This document shows positions 25,115 to 34,073 of a stretch of 64,000 bases of DNA, piece after piece. A program made the position numbers and the translations under genes. The stretch is from Pedobacter chinensis. GTDB taxonomy: Bacteria > Bacteroidota > Bacteroidia > Sphingobacteriales > Sphingobacteriaceae. The notes below the pieces were generated by a model. It did not search any database. It saw nothing but the letters and a program-made list of their open reading frames with translations, and had not been told where the DNA came from. The DNA lies in NCBI RefSeq assembly GCF_003339865.1, contig NZ_QPKV01000009.1, forward strand, positions 124,001-188,000, in the 5' to 3' direction. Within the stretch, counting starts at the first letter, position 1, and the number at the start of each line of letters is the position of its first letter.

Positions 25115-25822
25115 TTAAACCAAATAGAAGAATGTAAATACAAACACCCATACTAAATCTACGAAGTGCCAGTATAAACCAACTTTTTCTACCATTAAAT
25201 AGTGTCCTCTTCTTTCGAAAGTACCATTGATGGTCATGATTAATATGATGATATTGATCATGACACCACTAAATACGTGGAAACCGTGAAAACCTGTAAT
25301 GGTAAAGAATAAGTTTGCAAATTGTTGAGCAGCTATTTCAGAAACATCTCCGCTGAATAAGTGTTTTAATTTTTCAGCAGACGGGATTTCTCCCCACCAG
25401 AAACCTTCATGATGCAGGTGAGTCCACTCCAAAGCCTGACAGCCTAAGAACATAAAACCACCAATAATGGTAGCTACCATCCACCAGATCACTTCTTTTT
25501 TCGAACGTCTGTGACCTGCTTCTACAGCTAGAACCATAGTTACAGAACTCATGATTAAGATAAAAGTCATAATACCCACGAAAACCAAAGGGGCACCTGT
25601 ATCTGTAATACCAGGGATTGATTGGAAAACCAAATCAGGGTCTGGCCATGTTAATTTAGAAAAACGCTGAGCGCCATAATAGATCAATAGAGATGAAAAA
25701 GTAAAAGCATCTGACAAAAGGAAAAACCACATCATGATTTTACCATATTCTACCGACCACGGAGAACGACCACCATTCCATGGTCCGGTTTTAACTTGAT
25801 CTAATTGTGATACTGAATTCAT
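25115..25822 (-). CDS. ctaE: Cytochrome c oxidase subunit III
   Basis: A 235-residue inner-membrane protein with about six helices. Hallmarks are KIMMWFFLLSDAFTFSSLL, the FFTITGFHGFHVFSG helix and the final YWHFVDLVWVFVFTFFYLV. It is the larger of two adjacent subunit III genes and lies 31 bases from the next. In aa3 oxidases subunit III supports proton uptake and stability of subunit I. The length is near that of short bacterial subunit III forms, so both copies appear intact rather than halves of one broken gene. Confidence 0.9.
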   Translation of the reverse strand: MNSVSQLDQVKTGPWNGGRSPWSVEYGKIMMWFFLLSDAFTFSSLLIYYGAQRFSKLTWPDPDLVFQSIPGITDTGAPLVFVGIMTFILIMSSVTMVLAVEAGHRRSKKEVIWWMVATIIGGFMFLGCQALEWTHLHHEGFWWGEIPSAEKLKHLFSGDVSEIAAQQFANLFFTITGFHGFHVFSGVMINIIILIMTINGTFERRGHYLMVEKVGLYWHFVDLVWVFVFTFFYLV

Positions 25823-25853
25823 TTGGAAATAGTATAATAGTTTGTTAACAAAT

Positions 25854-26432
25854 TTAACGGTTCAAAAGTAAAAAAACATACAGATATATCCATAATATAT
25901 CTATAAAATGCCAAAAAATAGATGTGATTTCCATGCGATATTTGCTTTTCGCTAATGGAATATTTCTGTAACTGCCCACTAAGGCATTGATTATTAAGAA
26001 GGCCCCTGCAATAATGTGCAATAAGTGAATAAAACTAACCACATAAATAAATGATATTGCAGCATTGTTTCCAACCAGTGTTGCACCGGTTCTAACCATG
26101 CTTCCCCATGCATTAAATTGCATTACACCAAAAGCAACGGCTAAAAGTACAGTAACCCAAAGCAAATTACGCTGTAAACTAAAATTTAACTTTCTTAAAG
26201 CCTTTGAGGCTAAGAAAAGTGTTACACTACTGGCAATAATAACCAGGCTTGAATAAATAAAAGCATCAGGCAGCACTAAACCATGCCCTTTACCTTTAGA
26301 AGCGGAGAAAACCAGATAATAACTGGTAAAGCCACCAAACATAATTGTTGATGATACTACGAACAACCAAACAATAAATTTTCTTGGTTTGGGATCAAAT
26401 GTATCTTGGATATTTTCCATTGTTAGAACCAT
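25854..26432 (-). CDS. Cytochrome c oxidase subunit III-like protein, second copy
   Basis: A 192-residue membrane protein with five helices: KFIVWLFVVSSTIMFGGFTSYY, SLVIIASSVTLFLASKAL, FIYVVSFIHLLHIIAGAFLI and the final FWHFIDILWIYLYVFLLLNR. These correspond to the subunit III/CyoC family but the protein is shorter than its neighbour at 25115-25822. Paired subunit III genes of unequal length are usual in Bacteroidota oxidase clusters. The start is 26432 or, 12 bases in, 26420 (MENIQDTF). It follows ctaB by 3 bases. Confidence 0.88.
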   Translation of the reverse strand: MVLTMENIQDTFDPKPRKFIVWLFVVSSTIMFGGFTSYYLVFSASKGKGHGLVLPDAFIYSSLVIIASSVTLFLASKALRKLNFSLQRNLLWVTVLLAVAFGVMQFNAWGSMVRTGATLVGNNAAISFIYVVSFIHLLHIIAGAFLIINALVGSYRNIPLAKSKYRMEITSIFWHFIDILWIYLYVFLLLNR

Positions 26433-26435
26433 AAA

Positions 26436-27344
26436 TTATTTTGCTATAAAATTTAATAATAAACCCAACTGCACAGCGGGTATGTAAAAAAATGAGCAGA
26501 ACATCACTTTTTTGGCATCGGCCAATTCCCTGCTCAACAGAAGCTTTAAGGCCAGCCAGCTAAAAATAATTCCGGCTATCAACGATAATCCTGCAATATA
26601 ATAGCCTCCAAAGCCATAAATTGTTGGCAGTAAACTTACTGGAATTAAGATCAAGGTACTAACAAAAGTTAGCATTGCTGATGCCTTATCTCGTTTCTTG
26701 GTAGGTAACAATCTGAAACCTGCTTTTTTATAATCGTCATCCAAAACCCATGCAATGGACCAAAAGTGAGGAAATTGCCAAACAAACTGAATCAGGAACA
26801 ATATGGCGGCAATATAATAATCTATTTCATGAAACTGCTCGGCTTTTAAACTGCCAAATGCAGCAAGATACCCGATCAGCGGAGGCAGTGCGCCGGGAAT
26901 TGCACCAACAAATACCGCAATTGGTGATTTTCTTTTTAATGGCGTATAAGCAAAGGCATAGAGTAAAATGGAAAATACGGATAATAAACCCGTTTCCAGG
27001 TTAAGTTTCCCAAGCAACCAGGTACCTAAAAATGCCATAAACACGCCAAGAATTAACCCTTGTCCGGTGGTCATTCTGCCAGCCGGCATAGGCCGATCTT
27101 TAGTTCTTGACATTAATTTATCTAAATCCTTTTCGATAATCTCATTAAAACAATTAGCCGCTGCAGTAACCAAAAATCCGCCAATAATAAGTACTAACCA
27201 ATTACCCCAATCAATTGAAGGAATATACCCCCTGCCTACCTGCATTTTTTGTCCGATCAAAAAAGAAATCGATGCAGAAAATACGACTGTGAATGACAGT
27301 CTGAATTTTATGAGCTTAGAAAAATCTGAAATAACTTGTTTCAA
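26436..27344 (-). CDS. ctaB: Protohaem IX farnesyltransferase (haem O synthase)
   Basis: A 302-residue UbiA-family prenyltransferase that adds a farnesyl group to haem B to make haem O, the first step to haem A. The catalytic aspartate motif is NCFNEIIEKDLDKLMSRTKDRP (N-x3-D-x3-D, about residues 65-85). Nine hydrophobic segments follow. The start is a TTG at 27344 (reading KQVISDFSKLIKFRLSFT); no ATG fits upstream, and this N-terminus matches the family. It lies 11 bases after the ctaA stop and 3 bases before the subunit III-like gene. Confidence 0.93.
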   Translation of the reverse strand: MKQVISDFSKLIKFRLSFTVVFSASISFLIGQKMQVGRGYIPSIDWGNWLVLIIGGFLVTAAANCFNEIIEKDLDKLMSRTKDRPMPAGRMTTGQGLILGVFMAFLGTWLLGKLNLETGLLSVFSILLYAFAYTPLKRKSPIAVFVGAIPGALPPLIGYLAAFGSLKAEQFHEIDYYIAAILFLIQFVWQFPHFWSIAWVLDDDYKKAGFRLLPTKKRDKASAMLTFVSTLILIPVSLLPTIYGFGGYYIAGLSLIAGIIFSWLALKLLLSRELADAKKVMFCSFFYIPAVQLGLLLNFIAK

Positions 27345-27355
27345 TTCCCTTTTTA

Positions 27356-28414
27356 TTATTGCCTATAAGTACTTGTTCTATACACCAACAAATACAGATA
27401 AAACTGTAAACTAAATAACAGCGTAGAAAACAAAATATGCAATGCCTGCGCTGCTGGTGGAAAAGCTATATATGCTAAAGCGAAACCACTTAATAATTGA
27501 ATGAGAAGCGTAATTAAAATAAATCTGGCAGTTAATAAGGGTGCTGCTTTACCACTAAAACGGTCAATAACCATTTTATAAACTATTGCATTGGCAATAA
27601 CCACCAATATTGCCAGATCGCGGTGGTAAGAGAATACTGATCCAACTTTTGATATCCATGTATCTCTTAAACCATATGAAAGTGATTTTGCAATCACATC
27701 AACCGATTCTCTCACTTCTGTACCCAAAACAATTTGAATAATGCTTAACACTACGGTAAAAAGTAAAAATCCTTTCAGCCACAGTATCCGGTACATAATT
27801 ACCGAAGGTGCCTTACTTAACTGTTTTGCATAATTATAGGTATATATTGAAATGGCTAAAATCACTATGGCCAAAAGCATATGTACAGTAACTACCCACT
27901 GTGCTAAGTTTGTTGATACCACGATAGAACCCAACCAAGCCTGATAACCTACAACAAAGATATTCAGAATACTCAGAAATATGATTCTCTTGGCTGTTTT
28001 CCTGTACGTAAATGAATATATAGCCGTTAATAGCAAAAATATACCGGCAAGCACACCTGTTAGGCGGTTTACATATTCAACCCAGGTTTTGGCCGCATTA
28101 AACTCCTCTGGCAAAGTAATGCTCTTATCATGTCTGATGCTGTCTGCCAATTCCACTTTGCCCATACTTTCTAAGTATTTGGCAAACTTTTCATTTTTCT
28201 TAATTCTTCCCGCTACATACTTCTCCTTATAATTTGCCGGAAGCTGAGAAACATCAGTTGGTGGAATATAACGATCGAAACACTTTGGCCAGTCAGGACA
28301 GCCCATACCAGATCCTGTACTGCGAACAATACCTCCGGCAAGTATAACCAGTAGCGTAACTACGATAGTTATAAAATTTATCCTGATAAAACGTTGTGCT
28401 GATCTGCTGACCAT
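27356..28414 (-). CDS. ctaA: Haem A synthase (COX15/CtaA family)
   Basis: A 352-residue membrane protein that oxidises the C8 methyl of haem O to the formyl group of haem A. Typical segments are the N-terminal AGGIVRSTGSGMGCPDWPKCF, with the conserved cysteine pair on the outer side, EYVNRLTGVLAGIF with the first haem histidine region, VVTVHMLLAIVILA, and the C-terminal LHILFSTLLFSLQF. It is the first gene after a terminator-like hairpin that follows ctaD and the first of the ctaA-ctaB pair, so it may have its own promoter. Confidence 0.93.
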   Translation of the reverse strand: MVSRSAQRFIRINFITIVVTLLVILAGGIVRSTGSGMGCPDWPKCFDRYIPPTDVSQLPANYKEKYVAGRIKKNEKFAKYLESMGKVELADSIRHDKSITLPEEFNAAKTWVEYVNRLTGVLAGIFLLLTAIYSFTYRKTAKRIIFLSILNIFVVGYQAWLGSIVVSTNLAQWVVTVHMLLAIVILAISIYTYNYAKQLSKAPSVIMYRILWLKGFLLFTVVLSIIQIVLGTEVRESVDVIAKSLSYGLRDTWISKVGSVFSYHRDLAILVVIANAIVYKMVIDRFSGKAAPLLTARFILITLLIQLLSGFALAYIAFPPAAQALHILFSTLLFSLQFYLYLLVYRTSTYRQ

Positions 28415-28429
28415 ATATCTTTTAAGATG

Positions 28430-28474
28430 AAAAGGGTATCCGGATAAGCAGAAACTTAATCAGATACCCCTTTT
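28430..28474. terminator. Terminator-like hairpin between ctaD and ctaA
   Basis: Arms AAAAGGGTATC (28430-28440) and GATACCC(C)TTTT (28463-28474) with a 22-base loop carry U-rich ends on both strands. It follows the ctaD stop by 22 bases and would separate the act-cta structural genes from the haem A and assembly genes, or lower read-through. Confidence 0.65.
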
Positions 28475-28495
28475 ATATTGTATAAAGCTTAAAAC

Positions 28496-30373
28496 CTAGT
28501 TGCTTTCTTTAACAGGATTGGCTAATTCCCAATCTTGTTGTATTCTTTCTGCTTCCGCATTTCCTTCAAAATCGTGAGGCAGGTTAGAACTCATTGTTTG
28601 AGAGAAAGGAACGGTTTGAGGAATAAAGTCTGCGTCATGACCTGGTTTGCTATAATCATATGGCCATCTGTAAACTGTCGGAATTTCTCCTGGCCAGTTT
28701 CCATGTAAGTGCTCCACTGGTGCAGTCCATTCTAATGTATTTGCTTCCCAAGGATTTTGAGGAGATTTTTTGCCTCTGAAAATAGAATAGAAAAAATTGA
28801 AAAGGAACGCTACCTGAGCCAAAGCAGCAATGATAGCTGCCCAGGTTACAAACACGTTTACTGTTAACCATTTCTTCATAAATTCAAATTCTGTAAATGC
28901 GTAATAACGACGAGGTACACCATCTAAACCTAAAAAGTGAAGTGGGAAAAACACCAGATAAGCAGCTATAAAGGTTAACCAGAAGTGTAAGTAACCCAAT
29001 TTCGCATTCATCATTTTACCAAACATTTTTGGGAACCAGTGGTACACACCTGCAAGCATACCGAAAATCGCTGCAGATCCCATTACCAGGTGGAAGTGGG
29101 CAACCACGAAATAGGTATCATGTAAGTTAATATCCAATGATGCGTTACCTAAGAAAATACCGGTTAAACCACCAGAAATGAAGAATGAAACCAAACCAAT
29201 GGCAAACAACATTGCCGGAGTGAAACGGATGTTACCACGCCATAATGTTGCTAAATAATTGAATGTTTTTACCGCTGATGGTACCGCAATGATCAATGTT
29301 GTGATCATGAATACCCCGCCCAACAATGGATTCATACCAGTTACAAACATGTGGTGTCCCCACACGATGAACGAAAGTACAGTAATACCAATTAATGAAT
29401 AAACCATTGCATGGTAACCGAAAATCGGTTTACGGGAGTTCACTGAAATAACTTCTGATGAAATACCTAAAGCCGGCATAATTACAATGTAAACCTCAGG
29501 GTGTCCTAAGAACCAGAACAAGTGTTGCCATAAGATTGGCGAACCACCTTCGTTTGGTAAAATATTGGTACCCATTACAATATCAGAAAGATAAAAACTT
29601 GTTCCGAAACTACGGTCAAATACCATCAATACCACCCCAGCCACAAGAACGGGGAAAGATAGGATACCTAAAATAGCAGTTAAGAAGAAAGCCCAGATTG
29701 GTAATGGCATTTTCCAAAGGTCCATACCTTTAGTACGCATATTCAAAATGGTACTCACGTAGTTGATGCCACCCATTAAAGATGAAGCTACGAACATGAC
29801 CATACTGATTAGCCATAATGTCATTCCCAGTCCTGAACCAGGCATTGCTGTTTCTACCACTGATAAAGGAGGATAAACGGTCCAACCGCCAGAAGCAGGC
29901 CCGGTTTGAATGAAGAATGAAGACATCATTACCACACATGCCATGAAGAAGAACCAATATGACAGCATGTTCAGGAACGGTGATGCCATATCTCTTGCTC
30001 CAATTTGCAATGGAATTAATAAGTTACTAAATGTGCCGCTCAACCCTGCCGTTAACACAAAGAATACCATAATGGTACCGTGAATGGTAACTAAAGCTAA
30101 ATAAAAGTCTGGTTTGATACGACCACCTTCAGCCCATTTTCCTAAAAATGTTTCTAAGAAAGGGAAGTTTTGATCTGGCCAGGCCAATTGAATACGGAAT
30201 AAAATTGATAAGCCCATCGCAATTACTGCCATGATAATACCAGTAATTAGGAATTGCTTAGCAATCATTTTGTGATCCATGCTGAAGATATACTTTGAAA
30301 TCAAAGTTTCCTTATGATGTCCATGATCAGCGTGATCGTGATTGTGTTCGTCGTGTAATGCTATTGTTGACAT
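28496..30373 (-). CDS. ctaD: Cytochrome c oxidase subunit I (aa3, haem-copper oxidase type A)
   Basis: The catalytic subunit, 625 residues, with 12 or more membrane helices. Visible ligands: the haem a histidine in ALVTIHGTIMVFF, the CuB/cross-linked Tyr motif GHPEVYIVIMPALG, the HH pair in WGHHMFVTGM, and the haem a3/a histidines in YFVVAHFHLVMG. The glutamate in HPEVY marks the A1 type with a D-channel glutamate. The N-terminus is rich in His and Asp (HDEHNHDHADHGHH), which may bind metal. It follows ctaC by 23 bases. Electrons arrive from ctaC CuA, and oxygen is reduced to water with proton pumping. Confidence 0.96.
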   Translation of the reverse strand: MSTIALHDEHNHDHADHGHHKETLISKYIFSMDHKMIAKQFLITGIIMAVIAMGLSILFRIQLAWPDQNFPFLETFLGKWAEGGRIKPDFYLALVTIHGTIMVFFVLTAGLSGTFSNLLIPLQIGARDMASPFLNMLSYWFFFMACVVMMSSFFIQTGPASGGWTVYPPLSVVETAMPGSGLGMTLWLISMVMFVASSLMGGINYVSTILNMRTKGMDLWKMPLPIWAFFLTAILGILSFPVLVAGVVLMVFDRSFGTSFYLSDIVMGTNILPNEGGSPILWQHLFWFLGHPEVYIVIMPALGISSEVISVNSRKPIFGYHAMVYSLIGITVLSFIVWGHHMFVTGMNPLLGGVFMITTLIIAVPSAVKTFNYLATLWRGNIRFTPAMLFAIGLVSFFISGGLTGIFLGNASLDINLHDTYFVVAHFHLVMGSAAIFGMLAGVYHWFPKMFGKMMNAKLGYLHFWLTFIAAYLVFFPLHFLGLDGVPRRYYAFTEFEFMKKWLTVNVFVTWAAIIAALAQVAFLFNFFYSIFRGKKSPQNPWEANTLEWTAPVEHLHGNWPGEIPTVYRWPYDYSKPGHDADFIPQTVPFSQTMSSNLPHDFEGNAEAERIQQDWELANPVKESN

Positions 30374-30396
30374 AATTCTTTCGCTCCTGCTTAATA

Positions 30397-31629
30397 TTAT
30401 TTATTTAAAGCCATTTGGTTACTTTTCACAGCAGCCGAATCGGTTGTTGCTGAATCTGCTACTGATTTTACAGCTGCAGGTGCCACTGGCAAATTAAATT
30501 GTTTTCTTAAATCATCATTTAAGTAAGTTTTTTGTTCTGCAATCCAGGTTTTGTATTCAGCTTCTGAAACTACGCGAACATCTTTCTGCATATTCCAGTG
30601 ACCAGAACCACAAATTTTTGCGCAGAAGAAAAGATATTTGAAGTTAGGATCATTGGTTTCCTCCTGCATTTGACGGGTAGTCTTTGTTGGAGTGAATTCA
30701 AATACCGTTTGCATACCTGGTACAGTATTTAACTGAACTCTGAAATGAGGCATATAAAAACTATGGATAACATCTTTACTTGTCAAAATAAGCTTAACTG
30801 GTTTTCCAACTGGAATAACCATTTCATCAGCCATTTCGTCATCGCGTGAGTTTAAGTCTTTAAAGTCAATACCTAATGCATTGGATGATGTGGTTAACTT
30901 GTAGTTTTTCTTACCTACAATGCCATCAGCTCCAGGGTAACGGATAGACCATTTAAACTGCTCAGAGGTAACTTCAATTTGAAGTGGTTTGTTATTAGGG
31001 TCTTCTACTTTGAAGAAAATTGATCTCCAGGTTAAGAAACCCATCAATACCAAAACAGTTAACACCAATGCAGGAACAATTGTCCAGATTTTTTCAATTG
31101 TATTATTGTGTGGATAGTAGTAAGCTTTTCTTTTTGCAGAATACTTGTAGATGTAGGCAAATCCAAATAATAAGATGTGGGTTACAATGAATACGATTGT
31201 GGTAATGATCAGTGTCAAGTTAAACATGTCATCAATCTTTTTTCCATGTTCTGATGCAGCATCAGGTAACAACATAGAACCATGAACGGTATATTCCCAA
31301 TACACACCATACAAACCTAAAACCAGGAACAATGCAAATAAACTTGCATGTACCCTGTTCCAGTTAATACCTACAGGTTTTCCTTGGGCTTCGCGGCTTA
31401 ATTCATATACTTTTATTGATTTGCCAATAATAGCTACGAATAAACATACGGCAAGAAAAATCAGCACATAAAAAATTACTGATTTGTAAACCTCACCCAT
31501 ATCAACTTTCGGTGCCGCTGCAGCACCTGCTGCTGCCTCTTGCGCAAATGCGCTGGTGTTTGCAAAAACAGTAAGTAATACTGCTAAAGCCGCGGTCGTT
31601 TTATTTGTGATAAACTTTCTTAAACTCAT
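30397..31629 (-). CDS. ctaC: Cytochrome c oxidase subunit II with CuA site
   Basis: A 410-residue protein, longer than usual because of an N-terminal signal-like segment (LAVLLTVFANTSAFAQ) and an extra membrane helix ahead of the typical hairpin (about 50-70, 108-125, 145-165, 190-205). The periplasmic cupredoxin domain includes TSEQFKWSIRYPGADG, HSFYMPHFRVQLNTVPGM and the CuA motif CAKICGSGHWNM with its two cysteines, histidine and methionine. A Ser/Ala/Thr-rich tail follows. No haem c motif is present, so the electron donor is a separate cytochrome, most likely one of the Act cytochromes. It follows actF by 71 bases. Confidence 0.94.
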   Translation of the reverse strand: MSLRKFITNKTTAALAVLLTVFANTSAFAQEAAAGAAAAPKVDMGEVYKSVIFYVLIFLAVCLFVAIIGKSIKVYELSREAQGKPVGINWNRVHASLFALFLVLGLYGVYWEYTVHGSMLLPDAASEHGKKIDDMFNLTLIITTIVFIVTHILLFGFAYIYKYSAKRKAYYYPHNNTIEKIWTIVPALVLTVLVLMGFLTWRSIFFKVEDPNNKPLQIEVTSEQFKWSIRYPGADGIVGKKNYKLTTSSNALGIDFKDLNSRDDEMADEMVIPVGKPVKLILTSKDVIHSFYMPHFRVQLNTVPGMQTVFEFTPTKTTRQMQEETNDPNFKYLFFCAKICGSGHWNMQKDVRVVSEAEYKTWIAEQKTYLNDDLRKQFNLPVAPAAVKSVADSATTDSAAVKSNQMALNK

Positions 31630-31700
31630 TTTCTTAAAAGTAGTACGCTGTACTGCTAATTATAATAATAATTAAATATTTGCCCTATAAATATCATCTG

Positions 31701-32924
31701 CTAAAGCTGATGATGCAAACTTTCTTGTAATAATGGGTGATTCTTTGCAATTAATGGTTTTTTGCTTAATGCTGATAGAACTGTAAATGTAAACAATCCT
31801 ACAAAACCTACTGCTGTACCAATTTCAACAATTCCAAAACCATTGTGTCCATCTTCAACGGCACCTGGCATAATCATCTGGTAATAATCAACCCAGTGGC
31901 CCAATAATACCACTATAGCAACGAATAACAATTTGGCATCCGTTCTTTTGTTATCTCTATCCATTAATAATAATACCGGCGCTAAGAAATTCATGGCAAG
32001 GTTTAAGAAAAACCAGAATTTGTAGTACTCAAAGCGTTTGTAGAAATAAACCGTTTCCTCAGGCATGTTTGCATAGTAAATTAATAAGAACTGTGCAAAC
32101 CATACATAAGTCCAGAAGATAGAGAAACCAAAAATAAACTGACCTAAATTATGCAAGTGGCTGTTGTTAACCCATTGCATATAACCAGCTCTTCTTAATA
32201 AGATGATGATGATTGCAATTGTAGCTAATGCGCTTACCCACATTGCAGCAAAGTTATACCAACCGAACATGGTTGAGAACCAGTGTGCTTCTAATGACAT
32301 AATCGTATCAAAAGCAAATACCGGAGTGGTAAAACCATAAATCACTAAGAAAATACAAGCATTTTTAAAGCTCTTTCTGTATGAATTTAAACCACCAGCT
32401 AAGTCTTCATTGTAAGAAAACTTAACAAACATGATGGAGAAGATGCTATAAACACCTAAAAACAATACCTGGCGACCTAAAAAGAAAGGTACGTTTAAGA
32501 ATACTGCTTTACCTGCAATGATCGCATCATAGTTAGGACTACCTTCTACCGTTAATCCATCTGCATGCCAGTGATGATACAAATTGTGTGTGTACAAACC
32601 AGCAGAAATAATAACAAAAAGTATTACAGCAGCAATTGGCAATGTTTTAGCCATAGCTTGTGGTACACGTAGAATTGATGCAGACCAACCCGCTTGAGCT
32701 ACATATTGAACAGCGAGGAAGAAAGTACCCGACATACATACGCATGCAAAGTAATAACCCATAAGCAACAGGTTAGCAAAAGTACGCTCGTGCATTACTT
32801 TATCACCAGCCAAGAAACCAAACAACACAGCTGCAATACCGATAACGATACCAACAATGCTTAAGGTTTTTACTTTACCTGTAAACTCAAACTGTTCACT
32901 AAAATTAATATTGTGAGTTCCCAT
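31701..32924 (-). CDS. actF: Alternative complex III subunit ActF
   Basis: A 407-residue integral membrane protein with about ten helices and almost no soluble part. It is related to ActC/NrfD-like membrane subunits. Segments such as AHWFSTMFGWYNFAAMWVSAL and LHNLGQFIFGFSIFWTYVWFAQFLLIYYANMPEE match ActF of Bacteroidota complexes. ActF and ActC form the membrane core that is thought to take part in quinol oxidation and proton movement. It is placed after actE and before ctaC, the standard order. Confidence 0.9.
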   Translation of the reverse strand: MGTHNINFSEQFEFTGKVKTLSIVGIVIGIAAVLFGFLAGDKVMHERTFANLLLMGYYFACVCMSGTFFLAVQYVAQAGWSASILRVPQAMAKTLPIAAVILFVIISAGLYTHNLYHHWHADGLTVEGSPNYDAIIAGKAVFLNVPFFLGRQVLFLGVYSIFSIMFVKFSYNEDLAGGLNSYRKSFKNACIFLVIYGFTTPVFAFDTIMSLEAHWFSTMFGWYNFAAMWVSALATIAIIIILLRRAGYMQWVNNSHLHNLGQFIFGFSIFWTYVWFAQFLLIYYANMPEETVYFYKRFEYYKFWFFLNLAMNFLAPVLLLMDRDNKRTDAKLLFVAIVVLLGHWVDYYQMIMPGAVEDGHNGFGIVEIGTAVGFVGLFTFTVLSALSKKPLIAKNHPLLQESLHHQL

Positions 32925-32939
32925 TTATATTCTGCTTTA

Positions 32940-33542
32940 CTATTGTCCTTTTTGTAATTGTTGAACATACATCACCACTTTCCAACGATCTGTTGGCGAG
33001 ATTTGTGAAGCATGCGAGCCCATGTTATTTACACCATAAGTGATGGTATGGTAAATTTTACCTGCAGTAAGATCTGCCATGTTACCGCCACGAGATGAAG
33101 CGCCTGTTTGATAAGCAGGTACACCGCTAAATTTCTCAATTTTAACCAGGTGTCCCTGACCATCTCCTTTTTCACCATGGCAAGGGCTGCAGAAAACATC
33201 AAATAAATGTTTTCCTTCTGCTAAGTTCAAGGTATCAACAGGTAATGGATTAACCATGCTTACCCCTGCTGCTTCATATCCTTCTTTTGTGTTTGGATAT
33301 TCATCATATTCTGTAAAACCAACCGGTTTTGTATTAGCTGGTGGAACCTGTGCGGCCTGACCTTTAAAACTTGCCAGTAACTTATTAGCAGTATCCACTG
33401 GTTGATCCGGATTTAATGCAATCGCATCATACATATTTCTGGCATATTCTAAACCAGTACTGCGTTTATCTCTACAAGCGGATAAAGTAGCTGCGAAAGC
33501 GATAGCTAAAAACGCCGTATAAACAAATTTATTCTTATTCAT
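32940..33542 (-). CDS. actE: Alternative complex III subunit ActE, monohaem cytochrome c lipoprotein
   Basis: The start at 33542 (MNKNKFVYTAFLAIAFAAT) gives a lipoprotein signal with lipobox TLSAC; the frame is open to 33563. The mature part of about 180 residues has one haem c site, CSPCH within FDVFCSPCHGEKGDGQG, and a distal Met candidate in NNMGSHASQ. ActE is the periplasmic cytochrome of the Act complex, handing electrons toward the oxidase. Its start overlaps the actD stop by 8 bases. Confidence 0.93.
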   Translation of the reverse strand: MNKNKFVYTAFLAIAFAATLSACRDKRSTGLEYARNMYDAIALNPDQPVDTANKLLASFKGQAAQVPPANTKPVGFTEYDEYPNTKEGYEAAGVSMVNPLPVDTLNLAEGKHLFDVFCSPCHGEKGDGQGHLVKIEKFSGVPAYQTGASSRGGNMADLTAGKIYHTITYGVNNMGSHASQISPTDRWKVVMYVQQLQKGQ

Positions 33543-34071
33543 AGCTAATGTACTTCCTTTCATTATACTTTACTTCTAAAGCACCTGCATCTTTTAATAA
33601 ACCATCAATTACAGTGTGCGCTGTGTTATCTTTTGCATCAACTGCGATCACAAAACGATCATCAGTTGCACGAAGATCCATTACTCTTGGAGCTCTTCCC
33701 GGAAACAAATGCGTAGAAGCATAATAAGTTAAAACCATACCGAAAGCACAAAACAGTACAGTAAGCTCGAACATTATCGGAATAAAATCCGGCAATGCAA
33801 ATGATGGCTTACCACCGATGTTAACTTTCCAATCGATTACTGCGCAAAAATAAATCAAAGCAAAAGCTGCGCAAGTTCCGGTAATACCAAAGCAAAATGC
33901 TGCGATATCGATTCTCGATCTTTTAATTCCTAATTTGGCTTCTATTCCGTGTATAGGCATTGGCGTATAAACATCGTAAATGCTTACACCATTTTCCTGT
34001 AGTTTTTCGATGCCATGCATCATTTCATCAGGATCACCAAAGCTGCCTAAAATATATTTGATATCACTCAT
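33535..34071 (-). CDS. actD: Alternative complex III subunit ActD (DUF3341)
   Basis: A 178-residue protein of the DUF3341 family with two membrane helices (about 58-80 and 100-120) and a soluble N-terminal domain (KYILGSFGDPDEMMHGIEKLQENGV, YDVYTPMPIHGIEAKLGIKRSR). ActD is a structural membrane subunit of the Act complex without cofactors. Its stop lies 8 bases inside the actE start and its start 2 bases after the actC stop, consistent with coupled translation. Confidence 0.92.
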   Translation of the reverse strand: MSDIKYILGSFGDPDEMMHGIEKLQENGVSIYDVYTPMPIHGIEAKLGIKRSRIDIAAFCFGITGTCAAFALIYFCAVIDWKVNIGGKPSFALPDFIPIMFELTVLFCAFGMVLTYYASTHLFPGRAPRVMDLRATDDRFVIAVDAKDNTAHTVIDGLLKDAGALEVKYNERKYISYE

Positions 34072-34073
34072 TG

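Noticed and set aside
25115..26432. Two subunit III genes as halves of one broken gene
   Set aside because: Each has its own start, its own complete set of helices and the characteristic FHGFHVFSG/FWHFIDILW motifs; paired copies are usual in Bacteroidota.
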